Positions 16,825 to 24,616 of a stretch of DNA of 64,000 nt are shown here, in pieces; positions within the stretch are counted from its first letter, which is position 1; every line of letters begins with the position of its first letter. The DNA is from Sphingomonas sp. TZW2008 (lineage in GTDB: Bacteria > Pseudomonadota > Alphaproteobacteria > Sphingomonadales > Sphingomonadaceae). The stretch covers positions 186,001 through 250,000 of the forward strand of contig NZ_BDJB01000005.1 of assembly GCF_002117915.1 (NCBI RefSeq), written 5' to 3'. The position numbers were made by a program, and so were the translations under genes. The notes under the pieces were generated by a model. That model worked only from the letters and a program-made list of their open reading frames with translations. It had not been told where the DNA came from and ran no database searches.

Positions 16825-18342
16825 ATGTTCGACAGCCTGAGCGATCGTCTTGGCGGCGTGTTCGACCGTCTGCGCGGTCGTGGCGCGCTGACGGAAGCGG
16901 ACGTGCGCCAAGCGATGCGCGAGGTGCGCATCGCGCTGCTCGAGGCGGACGTGGCGCTGCCCGTCGCGCGCAAGTTCGTCGACGAGGCGACCGAGAAGGC
17001 GATCGGCCAGAACGTGCTGCGCTCGGTCACGCCGGGGCAGCAGGTCGTCAAGATCGTCAACGACGCGCTGATCGCGATGCTTGGCGGCGAAGATCCGCAG
17101 GCGGCCGAACTGAACCTAGGCGTGACACCCCCCGCCGTCATCATGATGGTCGGCCTCCAAGGGTCGGGCAAGACGACGACGACGGCCAAGATCGCCAAGC
17201 GCCTGTCGGCCGGGCAGACCGTGCTGGGCGGCAGCGGTGCGCGCGATCGCAAAAAGGTGCTGATGGCGTCGCTCGACGTCAATCGCCCGAACGCGCAGGA
17301 GCAGCTGGCGACGCTAGGCACGCAGGTCGAGGTGCAGACGCTGCCGATCATCGCCGGGCAGCAGCCGGTGGATATCGCGCGGCGCGCGTTGCAGGCAGCG
17401 AAGTTGCAGGGCTTCGACGTGCTGATGCTCGATACCGCGGGCCGCCTCCACGTCGATCAGGCGCTGATGGACGAGATGAAGGCGGTGGCGGAGATTTCGC
17501 GGCCGCAGGAAATCCTGCTCGTCGTCGACAGCCTGACCGGTCAGGATGCCGTCAACGTCGCGCAGAACTTCTCCGAGCAGGTGCCGCTGACGGGCGTGGT
17601 GCTGACGCGGATGGATGGCGATGCGCGCGGCGGCGCGGCGCTGTCGATGCGTGCGGTGACGGGCAAGCCGATCAAGTTCGCGGGCACGGGCGAGAAGATG
17701 GACGCGCTCGAGGCGTTCCATGCGGAGCGTGTCGCGGGCCGTATCCTGGGCATGGGCGACGTCGTCAGCCTCGTCGAGCGGGCCGCCGAGTCGATCCAGC
17801 AGGAAGACGCCGAGCGGATGGCGGCGAAGCTGTCCAAGGGGCAGTTCGACCTCGACGATCTGCGCAGCCAGCTGGCGCAGATGCGCCGCATGGGCGGGCT
17901 CGGCGCGCTCGCGGGCATGATGCCGGGCATGAAGAAGGCGCAGGCGGCGATGGCGTCGGGCGCGGTCGACGAACGCATCCTGCTGCGCATGGACGCGATG
18001 ATCACGTCGATGACGCAGAAGGAGCGGTCGAAGCCCGAGCTGATCAACGCCAAGCGCAAGATCCGCATCGCAAAGGGCAGCGGCACGACGGTGCAGGACG
18101 TCAACAAGCTGCTTAAGATGCATCAGGAAATGTCCACCGCGATGAAGAAGATCCGCAAGATGGGTGGCCTCAAGGGCATGCTCGCGATGCTGGGCAAGGG
18201 CGGGCCGGGCGGCGGCATGGGCGGGATCGGCAATGCCATCGGCGGCCCCGAGCTGGGCGAGATGCTGGGCAAGGCGGGCGGCGGGCTGCCGGGGCTTCCC
18301 GGCGGCGGGCTTCCGCCAGGTTTTCCGAAGTTCAAGAAGTAA
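16825..18342 (+). CDS. ffh: Signal recognition particle protein Ffh
   Basis: 505 residues. Ffh binds 4.5S RNA and signal sequences of membrane proteins and docks with FtsY. It has the N domain, a GTPase domain with GLQGSGKTTTTAKIA, DVNRPNAQEQL, DTAGRLHVD and TRMDGDARGG, and a Met-rich M domain. The C-terminus is a long Gly/Met/Pro-rich tail typical of sphingomonads. The ATG at 16825 is preferred over one 15 nt upstream because GGAG lies 9 nt before it. It is followed by rpsP after 33 bp. Confidence 0.97.
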   Translation: MFDSLSDRLGGVFDRLRGRGALTEADVRQAMREVRIALLEADVALPVARKFVDEATEKAIGQNVLRSVTPGQQVVKIVNDALIAMLGGEDPQAAELNLGVTPPAVIMMVGLQGSGKTTTTAKIAKRLSAGQTVLGGSGARDRKKVLMASLDVNRPNAQEQLATLGTQVEVQTLPIIAGQQPVDIARRALQAAKLQGFDVLMLDTAGRLHVDQALMDEMKAVAEISRPQEILLVVDSLTGQDAVNVAQNFSEQVPLTGVVLTRMDGDARGGAALSMRAVTGKPIKFAGTGEKMDALEAFHAERVAGRILGMGDVVSLVERAAESIQQEDAERMAAKLSKGQFDLDDLRSQLAQMRRMGGLGALAGMMPGMKKAQAAMASGAVDERILLRMDAMITSMTQKERSKPELINAKRKIRIAKGSGTTVQDVNKLLKMHQEMSTAMKKIRKMGGLKGMLAMLGKGGPGGGMGGIGNAIGGPELGEMLGKAGGGLPGLPGGGLPPGFPKFKK

Positions 18343-18375
18343 ACGTTTTCATCTATTTGGAAGGAAGAGAATACA

Positions 18376-18792
18376 ATGGCACTCAGCATTCGTCTGTCGC
18401 GTGGTGGCTCCAAGAAGCGTCCCTATTACCGCATCGTCGTTGCCGATGCGCGCAGCCCGCGTGACGGCAAGTTCATCGAGAAGATCGGCAACTACAACCC
18501 GCTGCTGGCGAAGGACGATGCGCAGCGCATCGTGCTCGATTCGGATCGTGCCAAGCACTGGCTGGGCGTCGGCGCGCAGCCGACCGATCGCGTCGCGCGC
18601 TTCCTCGATCTCGCCGGCGTGAAGGAGCGTCCCGCGCGCAACAACCCGAAGAAGGCCGAGCCGGGCGAGAAGGCCAAGGAGCGCGCCGAAGAGCGCGCCG
18701 AGAAGCTCAAGGCGCAGCAGGAAGCCGCCGCCGAGGCGAGCAATGACGGTGCGTCGAGCGAGGCCGAGACGACGGACGCGTCGGCCGAATAA
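18376..18792 (+). CDS. rpsP: 30S ribosomal protein S16
   Basis: 138 residues. S16 is an early assembly protein of the small subunit. The core (residues 1-80: [33 protein letters not shown]) is canonical. The last 55 residues form a highly charged Glu/Lys/Ala tail ending in an acidic stretch, longer than in E. coli but usual in alphaproteobacteria. A GGAAGGAAGAG ribosome site precedes the ATG. Confidence 0.97.
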   Translation: MALSIRLSRGGSKKRPYYRIVVADARSPRDGKFIEKIGNYNPLLAKDDAQRIVLDSDRAKHWLGVGAQPTDRVARFLDLAGVKERPARNNPKKAEPGEKAKERAEERAEKLKAQQEAAAEASNDGASSEAETTDASAE

Positions 18793-18841
18793 GCATCCGA
18801 TCGGGTTATGGCGCGTTGCTTTCCCTTGAAAGGAATTCGCC

Positions 18842-18979
18842 ATGACCAACGATCCCGATCCCCGGACCGCGAATGACGACGACGAGAAAGTCGCCAGCAA
18901 CGAAGGCGTCTCCGCGACCGAACCGGTCGAAGGCGCCGACGACACCCCCACCGGAGACGAAAACTCTCCCGAGGGATAG
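18842..18979 (+). CDS. Short acidic ORF overlapping the start of rimM (hypothetical)
   Basis: A 45-codon ORF, MTNDPDPRTANDDDEKVASN and onward to a TAG at 18977-18979, very rich in Asp, Glu and Thr. It has a strong ribosome site (AAAGGA, 8 nt before the ATG), better than that of the overlapping rimM start at 18873 in another frame. Third-position GC is similar in both frames, so codon use does not decide which is coding. It could be a leader peptide coupled to rimM, or a rimM N-terminus displaced by a frameshift. Confidence 0.3.
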   Translation: MTNDPDPRTANDDDEKVASNEGVSATEPVEGADDTPTGDENSPEG

Positions 18980-19436
18980 GACGCGCGTCGTCGTCGCGGC
19001 GGTTGCCGGGGCGCATGGCATCGCCGGCGAAGTGAAGCTGAAGCTCTTCGCCGACGATCTCTCCGCGTTCAGCACGTTCAACGACGGCGCGCTGACGCTG
19101 CGCGCGGTGCGTGGTAATATCGCGCGCTTCGCGGAGATCGGCGATCGCACCGCTGCCGAGGCGCTGCGCGGGACCGAATTGACAGTGCCGCGCGCGTCGT
19201 TGCCGCCGCTGGCGGACGGCGAATACTATCATGCCGATCTGCTCGGCCTGCCGGCAGTCTCCGATGCCGGCGACCCACTCGGCGAGGTCGTAGCGGTCGA
19301 GAATTTCGGTGCGGGCGACGTGATTGAGATCGAACGGCCGGGCGGCAAGCGCTTCATGGTGCCGATGTCGCCGCAGGCGGTTCCGGAGTGGAATGCCGAG
19401 CGCATCGTCGTATCCGCGGCATTCGCGGCGGATTGA
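18873..19436 (+). CDS. rimM: Ribosome maturation factor RimM
   Basis: 187 residues from the only in-frame ATG. RimM binds S19 and helps mature the 30S head. The core begins near residue 40 (VVVAAVAGAHGIAGEVKLKL) and ends with the PRC-barrel, where MVPMSPQAVPEWN is seen. The first 38 residues are Pro/Thr/Lys-rich and unlike RimM; they are read from DNA that also encodes the acidic ORF at 18842, so the real start is uncertain. It follows rpsP, as expected, but trmD and rplS lie 2.8 kb further on. Confidence 0.9.
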   Translation: MTTTRKSPATKASPRPNRSKAPTTPPPETKTLPRDRTRVVVAAVAGAHGIAGEVKLKLFADDLSAFSTFNDGALTLRAVRGNIARFAEIGDRTAAEALRGTELTVPRASLPPLADGEYYHADLLGLPAVSDAGDPLGEVVAVENFGAGDVIEIERPGGKRFMVPMSPQAVPEWNAERIVVSAAFAAD

Positions 19437-19442
19437 GCGAAA

Positions 19443-20348
19443 TCAGCGGCGCAGCGGCCTGCGCTCCGCGAGATCGTTGCGGATCGTCGTCGCCGCGACC
19501 CCGGCTTGCCCCATCGCGTGGCTGATCTGATCGAGCCCGCGCACCACATCCCCAGCGGCGTAGAGGCCAGGCAGCGTCGTGCGCTGATGCTCGTCGGTGA
19601 CGATGCAGCCATCGTCGGTACCGCGTGCGCCGGCGGCTAGCGCTAGCTCTGAGCGGATGTGCGAGCCGAGCGCCGGATAGACGCTGTCGAACGCCATCCG
19701 CCCGCTAGCCGTGTCGACGGCCAACCGGTCGCCCTCGATCGCATAGCCGCCGCACGGTCCGTCGACGCGCGTCACGCCCGCAGCATCGAGCGCGGCGGCG
19801 CAATCAGGATCGAGCATGTGCGCGGCATCTGGCGCGATCAGCGTCACGTCGCGCGTGTAGCCGCGCAGGAACAGCGCCTCCTTCATCCCGTGCTGGCCGG
19901 TGCCGATCACGCCGACGCGACGATCGGTGACCTCGTATCCGTCGCAGATCGGACAGTAGCGCAGCTTTCCGGCCGCGAGCGCGGCGTCGTGCAGCGCATC
20001 GTCCATCTTCGGGCGGTTGTTGACGACGCCGGTCGCGAGAAGGATCGTTCGCGTCTCGAACCGTTCCTCACCGGCGTGAACGGTGAAGGCGTCTCCCGAT
20101 TGCTCGATCGCCGTCACGGTGAGCGGTCGGCGATGGAGACCGAAGGTCTGCGCCTGCTCGCCCATGCGCGCGAGGAGATCGCGTCCGCTGATCCCGCCGG
20201 GATAGCCGGCGTGGTTGTGCGTGCACGGGATCAGCGCAGCGCGGCTCGATCCGTTGTCGAACAACGCGACATCGAGGTGAAAACGCGTCAGATAGATAGC
20301 GGCGGTGAGCCCGGCCGGGCCGCCGCCGATGATGATGCAATCCTTCAT
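19443..20348 (-). CDS. Thioredoxin reductase-like FAD/NAD(P)-dependent oxidoreductase
   Basis: 301 residues. The FAD-binding motif GGGPAGLTAAIYL is at residues 8-20, a CPICDGYE redox pair (Cys132, Cys135) sits where thioredoxin reductase has CATC, and a second dinucleotide fold begins GVIGTGQHG. The C-terminal LPGLYAAGDVVRG motif binds FAD. The Cys pair suggests a real disulfide reductase, although the typical NADPH motif is altered, so thioredoxin may not be the partner. It lies on the opposite strand between rimM and trmD, converging on rimM with a 6-bp gap. Confidence 0.85.
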   Translation of the reverse strand: MKDCIIIGGGPAGLTAAIYLTRFHLDVALFDNGSSRAALIPCTHNHAGYPGGISGRDLLARMGEQAQTFGLHRRPLTVTAIEQSGDAFTVHAGEERFETRTILLATGVVNNRPKMDDALHDAALAAGKLRYCPICDGYEVTDRRVGVIGTGQHGMKEALFLRGYTRDVTLIAPDAAHMLDPDCAAALDAAGVTRVDGPCGGYAIEGDRLAVDTASGRMAFDSVYPALGSHIRSELALAAGARGTDDGCIVTDEHQRTTLPGLYAAGDVVRGLDQISHAMGQAGVAATTIRNDLAERRPLRR

Positions 20349-20359
20349 GCGCAGCGGGA

Positions 20360-20377
20360 CGTTCGCCGCGGCGAACG
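20360..20377. promoter_or_regulatory. 18-bp perfect palindrome between divergent genes
   Basis: CGTTCGCCGCGGCGAACG reads the same on both strands. It lies 11 bp before the start of the leftward oxidoreductase and 21 bp before the rightward membrane-protein gene, in a 50-bp divergent region. It could be a shared operator. Confidence 0.4.
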
Positions 20378-20398
20378 GTTCCGAGAAGGGAGCGACAA

Positions 20399-20716
20399 GT
20401 GATTTGGCTGTTGATGACCATAGCTGCCGTTGCAGGTACGACTGCCGGCGCCGCGTATCTGATCGTCGGTCGGGGGATAGCGACGTCTACGATCGGACAG
20501 GTGCTGCTGTCGGCTGCTGCCTTCCCGATCGTCACCGCAATCGTCGCTGCGCTGCTGATCGCGGTGCAATTCGCGCAACGTACGCCGCAGACGCACGGCG
20601 GTAGCTTCGGCATGACGATCTTCGCCATCTGCATGTTCTGGTTCTACGGCGTGATGGCGAGCGCGGTGATCGGCGTGCCCGCGGCGGTGATCGCGGTGCG
20701 CACGTTCCGCGGTTGA
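20399..20716 (+). CDS. Hypothetical four-helix membrane protein
   Basis: 105 residues from a GTG with a GAAGGGAG site 5-6 nt upstream. Hydrophobic segments lie at about 2-24, 33-58, 70-84 and 86-101, leaving few soluble residues, so it is an integral inner-membrane protein. I do not recognise the family. It faces the oxidoreductase across a palindrome and is followed by the serine hydrolase gene 46 bp later. Confidence 0.6.
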   Translation: MIWLLMTIAAVAGTTAGAAYLIVGRGIATSTIGQVLLSAAAFPIVTAIVAALLIAVQFAQRTPQTHGGSFGMTIFAICMFWFYGVMASAVIGVPAAVIAVRTFRG

Positions 20717-20762
20717 CGCCGGGTGGGGCGCGGCTAACCCGGCTGGCGTAGAAGGGATGCCG

Positions 20763-22289
20763 ATGATCCGCGCACTGACTGCCGCCCTGATGATCGCGAC
20801 ACCGGTCGCGGCGCAATCGCCAGCCGCGGCCACAACGCCTGCCGCGGCGGGCGCCGCGTCGGGTGCTGTGTCGGTGCAGGCGATCGAGCCGCGGGCGACG
20901 GCGGTATTTGATGCGTGGATGCGCGAAGCGCACGTGCCCGGCTTGGTCTACGGCATCGTCAAGGACGGCCAGCTCGTGCTGGTACGCGGGCTGGGGGTGC
21001 AGGACACCGCAAGCAAACGGCCGGTGAAGGCGGACAGCCTGTTCCGCATCGCTTCGATGTCGAAGGCGTTCACCGCGCTCGCGATCCTGAAGCTGCGCGA
21101 CGAAGGACGCGTGTCGCTGGAGGCGTCGGCGGAGACGTACGTGCCCGAAATGCGCGGCTGGCGATATCCGACGACGGACAGCCGGCGCGTGCGGGTTGCC
21201 GACCTGCTGCATCACAGCGCAGGCTTCGTCGAGGACAACCCGTGGGGCGATCGGCAGCAGCCGCTGTCAGAGGCGGGTTTCACCGCGATGCTGAAGGCGG
21301 GCGTGCCCTTTGCGCAGGCGCCGGGGCTAAGGATGGAATATTCCAACTTCGGCTATGCGACGCTCGGTCGGATCGTCAGCAACGTTTCCGGCCAGCGCTA
21401 CCAAGACTATATCCGCAGCGAGATCATGACGCCGCTCGGCATGACGGCGACGGGCTATGACGTGCTGCGTGTCGCGCAGGCCGGGCGGGCGCTCGGCTAT
21501 CGCTGGCAGGACGAGCGCTGGGTGCGCGAGCCAGATATGGCGGACGGGGCGTTCGGCGCGATGGGCGGCGTGCAGACCAGCGCGAACGATTACTGGCGCT
21601 GGGTCGCCTATCTCCTGTCGGGCTGGCCGGCGCGCTACGGCGCCGATGCGGGACCGGTGAAGCGTGCAACGCTGCGAGAGATCGTCGAGGGATCGAACTT
21701 CGTCACGGTGCAGGAGCGCCGCCGGGCGGACGGCAGCATCTGCCGCGTGCCGAGCGCCTATGCGATGGGCTGGTCCGTAGTGGAGGATTGCGATCGCGGA
21801 CGCATCGTCCAGCACAGCGGCGGCTATCCCGGCTATGGATCGATCGTGATGCTGCTGCCCGACGCCGGGGTGGGCGTGTTCGCGTTCGCCAACCGTACCT
21901 ATGCCGCGCCGTCGCAGCCGGTTTCGCAGGTGTTGCTGATCCTGCGCGAAGCCGGGCTGGCGGTCGATCGGACGGTACCCGTCTCGCCTGACCTGGCGCG
22001 TGCCTACGGTGTCGCGCAGCAAGTGTGGCGGACGGGTAGCCTCGACGCGGCACCGCTGGCGGAGAATGTTGCGCTCGATCGCGACCTCGCGCAGCGGCGG
22101 CGCGATATCGCCGAGCTCAAGCAGCAGGTCGGGACCTGTCGCACCGACGCGCCGATTGCGCCTGTCTCGGCGATGGAGGGTCGGTTCCGTTGGTCGTGCG
22201 AGCGCGGCACAGTGGCGGGACGGGTGCAGCGCGCGCCGATGCCGGCGCTGAGCCTGCAAGTGCTGGCGTTCGAGGCCGCGCCGCAGTGA
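20763..22289 (+). CDS. Secreted serine hydrolase, beta-lactamase/DD-peptidase fold (class C type)
   Basis: 508 residues with a signal peptide ([18 protein letters not shown]). The SxxK motif is SMSK (Ser98), the YxN motif is YSN, and a C-terminal [10 protein letters not shown] replaces KTG. This is the pattern of the broad beta-lactamase family 12 of esterases and D-aminopeptidases, acting in the periplasm. A true AmpC role is unlikely without closer similarity. The second ATG (20763) was chosen because GAAGGG is well spaced before it; an ATG 6 nt upstream is the alternative. Its stop overlaps the trmD start (GTGA), an odd partner for that gene. Confidence 0.85.
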   Translation: MIRALTAALMIATPVAAQSPAAATTPAAAGAASGAVSVQAIEPRATAVFDAWMREAHVPGLVYGIVKDGQLVLVRGLGVQDTASKRPVKADSLFRIASMSKAFTALAILKLRDEGRVSLEASAETYVPEMRGWRYPTTDSRRVRVADLLHHSAGFVEDNPWGDRQQPLSEAGFTAMLKAGVPFAQAPGLRMEYSNFGYATLGRIVSNVSGQRYQDYIRSEIMTPLGMTATGYDVLRVAQAGRALGYRWQDERWVREPDMADGAFGAMGGVQTSANDYWRWVAYLLSGWPARYGADAGPVKRATLREIVEGSNFVTVQERRRADGSICRVPSAYAMGWSVVEDCDRGRIVQHSGGYPGYGSIVMLLPDAGVGVFAFANRTYAAPSQPVSQVLLILREAGLAVDRTVPVSPDLARAYGVAQQVWRTGSLDAAPLAENVALDRDLAQRRRDIAELKQQVGTCRTDAPIAPVSAMEGRFRWSCERGTVAGRVQRAPMPALSLQVLAFEAAPQ

Positions 22290-23011
22290 CCTTCGCCGCC
22301 ACTGTCCTGACGCTCTACCCCGAGATGTTCCCGGGTCCGCTCGGCCATGCCATCGCGGGGCGCGCACTCGCCGAGGGGCGCTGGTCGCTCGACGCAGTCA
22401 ACATCCGTGATTTCGCCACCGATCGGCACCGCACCGTCGACGATACGCCGGCTGGCGGCGGAGCGGGCATGGTGCTGCGTGCCGACATCGTCGCGGCGGC
22501 ACTCGATGCGCAAGGGGCGGGGCGCCCGGTGCTGGCGATGACGCCGCGCGGGCGGCCGCTGCGCCAGGCGCGCGTGCGCGAACTGGCGGCGGGGCCCGGC
22601 GCGATCATCCTGTGCGGCCGGTTCGAGGGCTTCGACGAGCGGATCTTCGAAGCGCGCGCGATCGAGGAAGTGACGATCGGCGACTATATCCTGTCGGGCG
22701 GCGAGACCGCGGCGCTGGTGCTGCTCGACGCTTGCGTTCGGCTGCTGCCCGGCGTAATGGGCGCCGCTTCAAGCGGGATCGAGGAAAGCTACGAGAGCGG
22801 CCTCCTCGAATATCCGCATTATACCCGACCGCAACAGTGGGAAGGGCGCACGATCCCCGAAGTGCTGCGATCGGGGGATCATGCGAAGATCGCCGCTTGG
22901 CGCCAGCGCCGGGCGGAGGACGATACACGGCTACGGCGGCCGGACCTGTGGGAGCGCCATGTCGGCGCTCGGGTCGACCGCCCTCTGGCGCGCAGCGACG
23001 AACGGGACTGA
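22286..23011 (+). CDS. trmD: tRNA (guanine-N1)-methyltransferase
   Basis: 241 residues. TrmD methylates G37 of tRNAs reading CNN codons, using S-adenosylmethionine bound in a trefoil knot. Motifs: [15 protein letters not shown] at the start, [14 protein letters not shown], and the knot [11 protein letters not shown] followed by [14 protein letters not shown]. The GTG start overlaps the stop of the serine hydrolase. rplS follows after 6 bp, as in the classical operon. Confidence 0.96.
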   Translation: MTFAATVLTLYPEMFPGPLGHAIAGRALAEGRWSLDAVNIRDFATDRHRTVDDTPAGGGAGMVLRADIVAAALDAQGAGRPVLAMTPRGRPLRQARVRELAAGPGAIILCGRFEGFDERIFEARAIEEVTIGDYILSGGETAALVLLDACVRLLPGVMGAASSGIEESYESGLLEYPHYTRPQQWEGRTIPEVLRSGDHAKIAAWRQRRAEDDTRLRRPDLWERHVGARVDRPLARSDERD

Positions 23012-23017
23012 GTTGAC

Positions 23018-23407
23018 ATGAACCTGATCCAGACGCTCGAAGCCGAGCAGATCGCGAAGCTGACCGCGAACAAAAAGCATCCGGAATTCCGCCCCGGCGA
23101 CACGCTGAAGGTCGGCGTGAAGGTGGTCGAGGGTGAGCGCACCCGCGTCCAGAATTACGAGGGCGTGTGCATCGCGCGCGCGAACAAGGGCATGGGTTCC
23201 TCGTTCACGGTGCGCAAGATCTCGTTCGGCGAAGGTGTCGAGCGCGTCTTCCCGCTCTACTCGCCGAACATCGATTCGATCGAAGTCGTCCGCAAGGGCG
23301 CGGTGCGTCGCGCGAAGCTCTATTATCTGCGTGGTCGCACCGGCAAGTCGGCGCGTATCGCCGAGCGTCGCGACAACCGTCCGAAGGCTGCCGTCGCCGC
23401 CGAGTAA
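23018..23407 (+). CDS. rplS: 50S ribosomal protein L19
   Basis: 129 residues: [20 protein letters not shown], then [20 protein letters not shown], the canonical L19 core. L19 lies at the 30S-50S interface. It is 6 bp after trmD and ends the group, with a strong terminator 27 bp after the stop. Confidence 0.97.
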   Translation: MNLIQTLEAEQIAKLTANKKHPEFRPGDTLKVGVKVVEGERTRVQNYEGVCIARANKGMGSSFTVRKISFGEGVERVFPLYSPNIDSIEVVRKGAVRRAKLYYLRGRTGKSARIAERRDNRPKAAVAAE

Positions 23408-23434
23408 TCGGACGGAAGATCGCCGGATAACGGA

Positions 23435-23470
23435 GGGCGCTGGCGGGAAACCGCCGGCGCCCTTCTCTTT
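23435..23470 (+). terminator. Rho-independent terminator of the trmD-rplS transcript
   Basis: A 12-bp stem (23435-23446 with 23451-23462; one T-G wobble) capped by a GAAA tetraloop is followed by TTCTCTTT. It ends 6 bp before the stop of the convergent K+ channel gene and could serve both directions in part. Confidence 0.85.
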
Positions 23471-23476
23471 TGCGGC

Positions 23477-24508
23477 TCAGGTGATGGCGGCGCCGCGCAC
23501 GATCTCCACGATACGGTCGCCGGGTTCGACCCGCGCTGCCTCGGGCTGATCGTAGCCGATGCAGCGACCGGCGCGGAACAGGCGCACACCAAGGCCTGTG
23601 GCAAGCCCGGTGAGCGGGCGGCCGACATCCTCGGGCGTCGCATCGCGCTCGCGCAAGGCAACGCGGCCGTAGGCGGCGGCGAGATCGGTCAGGTAATCGG
23701 CGACATGCGGGCCGTCAGTCGAGCCGGCGAGGAGCAGGCCGGCGAAGCTCGCGGGATTGATGACGACGTCAGCGCCCGCCTGGCGTGCGAGCGGCTCGTT
23801 GTCGTCCGACCGGATCACCGCGCTGATCCGTACCTTTTCCGACAGACGCCGGGCAGTGAGGACGATCAGGATCGTCGTATCGTCGCGCCCCGCCGCGACC
23901 ATCAGCGTGCCGGCCTGGGCGATGCGCGCGGCCTCGAGCGTCGCGTCGCGCGTCGCGTCGCCGTCCAGCACCACCGCGCCGCACTCCTCGGCATGGTCGA
24001 GCGCGTCGCGGCTACGATCCACGACGACGATCGTCGCGGGATCGACGCCGCGGCGGATGAGCTCGCGCAGCGCCTCGGTGCCGCTGCTGCCGTAACCGGC
24101 GATGACGACGTGGTCGGTCAAGTGGCGCTGGATCACCGACATGCGCCACCGCTGCCACGTGCGCCGAAGCAGGAAATCATAAGCGGTCCCCAGAAAGATG
24201 AGCCACACGAACAGGCGGATCGGCGTCACCACGAACGTGTCGAACATCCGCGCGCTGTCGGTGACCGGCACGATATCGCCGTAGCCGACCGTGGTGACGG
24301 TGATCATGGTGAAATAGAGCACGTCGGTGAAGCTGATGTGGCCGTCGATATTGTCGCGCAGCCCCTCGCGATCGAGCCAGTGCCCGCCAAGAGCGATACT
24401 GACGAGCGCCAGCGCCAGCACGACGCGCAGCGCGAGGCTCGCCCAATCGGGCAGGCGGCTGCGCCGGCGCAGGTGCAGATCGTGGCGAACGCGAAGGCGG
24501 CGCAGCAT
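23477..24508 (-). CDS. Two-helix potassium channel with RCK/TrkA-N domain
   Basis: 343 residues. Two membrane helices (about 25-45 and 85-110) flank a pore loop with the K+ selectivity filter TVTTVGYGD. A cytosolic TrkA-N Rossmann domain follows (VVIAGYGSSGTEAL; acidic VVVDRS), then a C-terminal regulatory part. This is the MthK/Kch-type plan in the inner membrane. The ATG at 24508 was chosen; 30 further in-frame upstream residues are polar and do not match. It diverges from the DPP4-like gene across 108 bp that contains an 8-bp inverted repeat (24548-24555 / 24567-24574). Confidence 0.9.
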   Translation of the reverse strand: MLRRLRVRHDLHLRRRSRLPDWASLALRVVLALALVSIALGGHWLDREGLRDNIDGHISFTDVLYFTMITVTTVGYGDIVPVTDSARMFDTFVVTPIRLFVWLIFLGTAYDFLLRRTWQRWRMSVIQRHLTDHVVIAGYGSSGTEALRELIRRGVDPATIVVVDRSRDALDHAEECGAVVLDGDATRDATLEAARIAQAGTLMVAAGRDDTTILIVLTARRLSEKVRISAVIRSDDNEPLARQAGADVVINPASFAGLLLAGSTDGPHVADYLTDLAAAYGRVALRERDATPEDVGRPLTGLATGLGVRLFRAGRCIGYDQPEAARVEPGDRIVEIVRGAAIT

Positions 24509-24616
24509 CGGGGTATCTTGCCGGCTCGCCGGGCGCGTGTCACCCGAAGACGCGCTTTGCGCCCGCGCGCGTCTCCAGCTAACCCCCCGAACCTTCACAT
24601 CAGCCGGGACGAGTGA

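Noticed and set aside
20763-22289. A beta-lactamase resistance gene
   Set aside because: SxxK and YxN fit the wider family, but the KTG box is replaced and the protein is over 500 residues, more like an esterase or peptidase.
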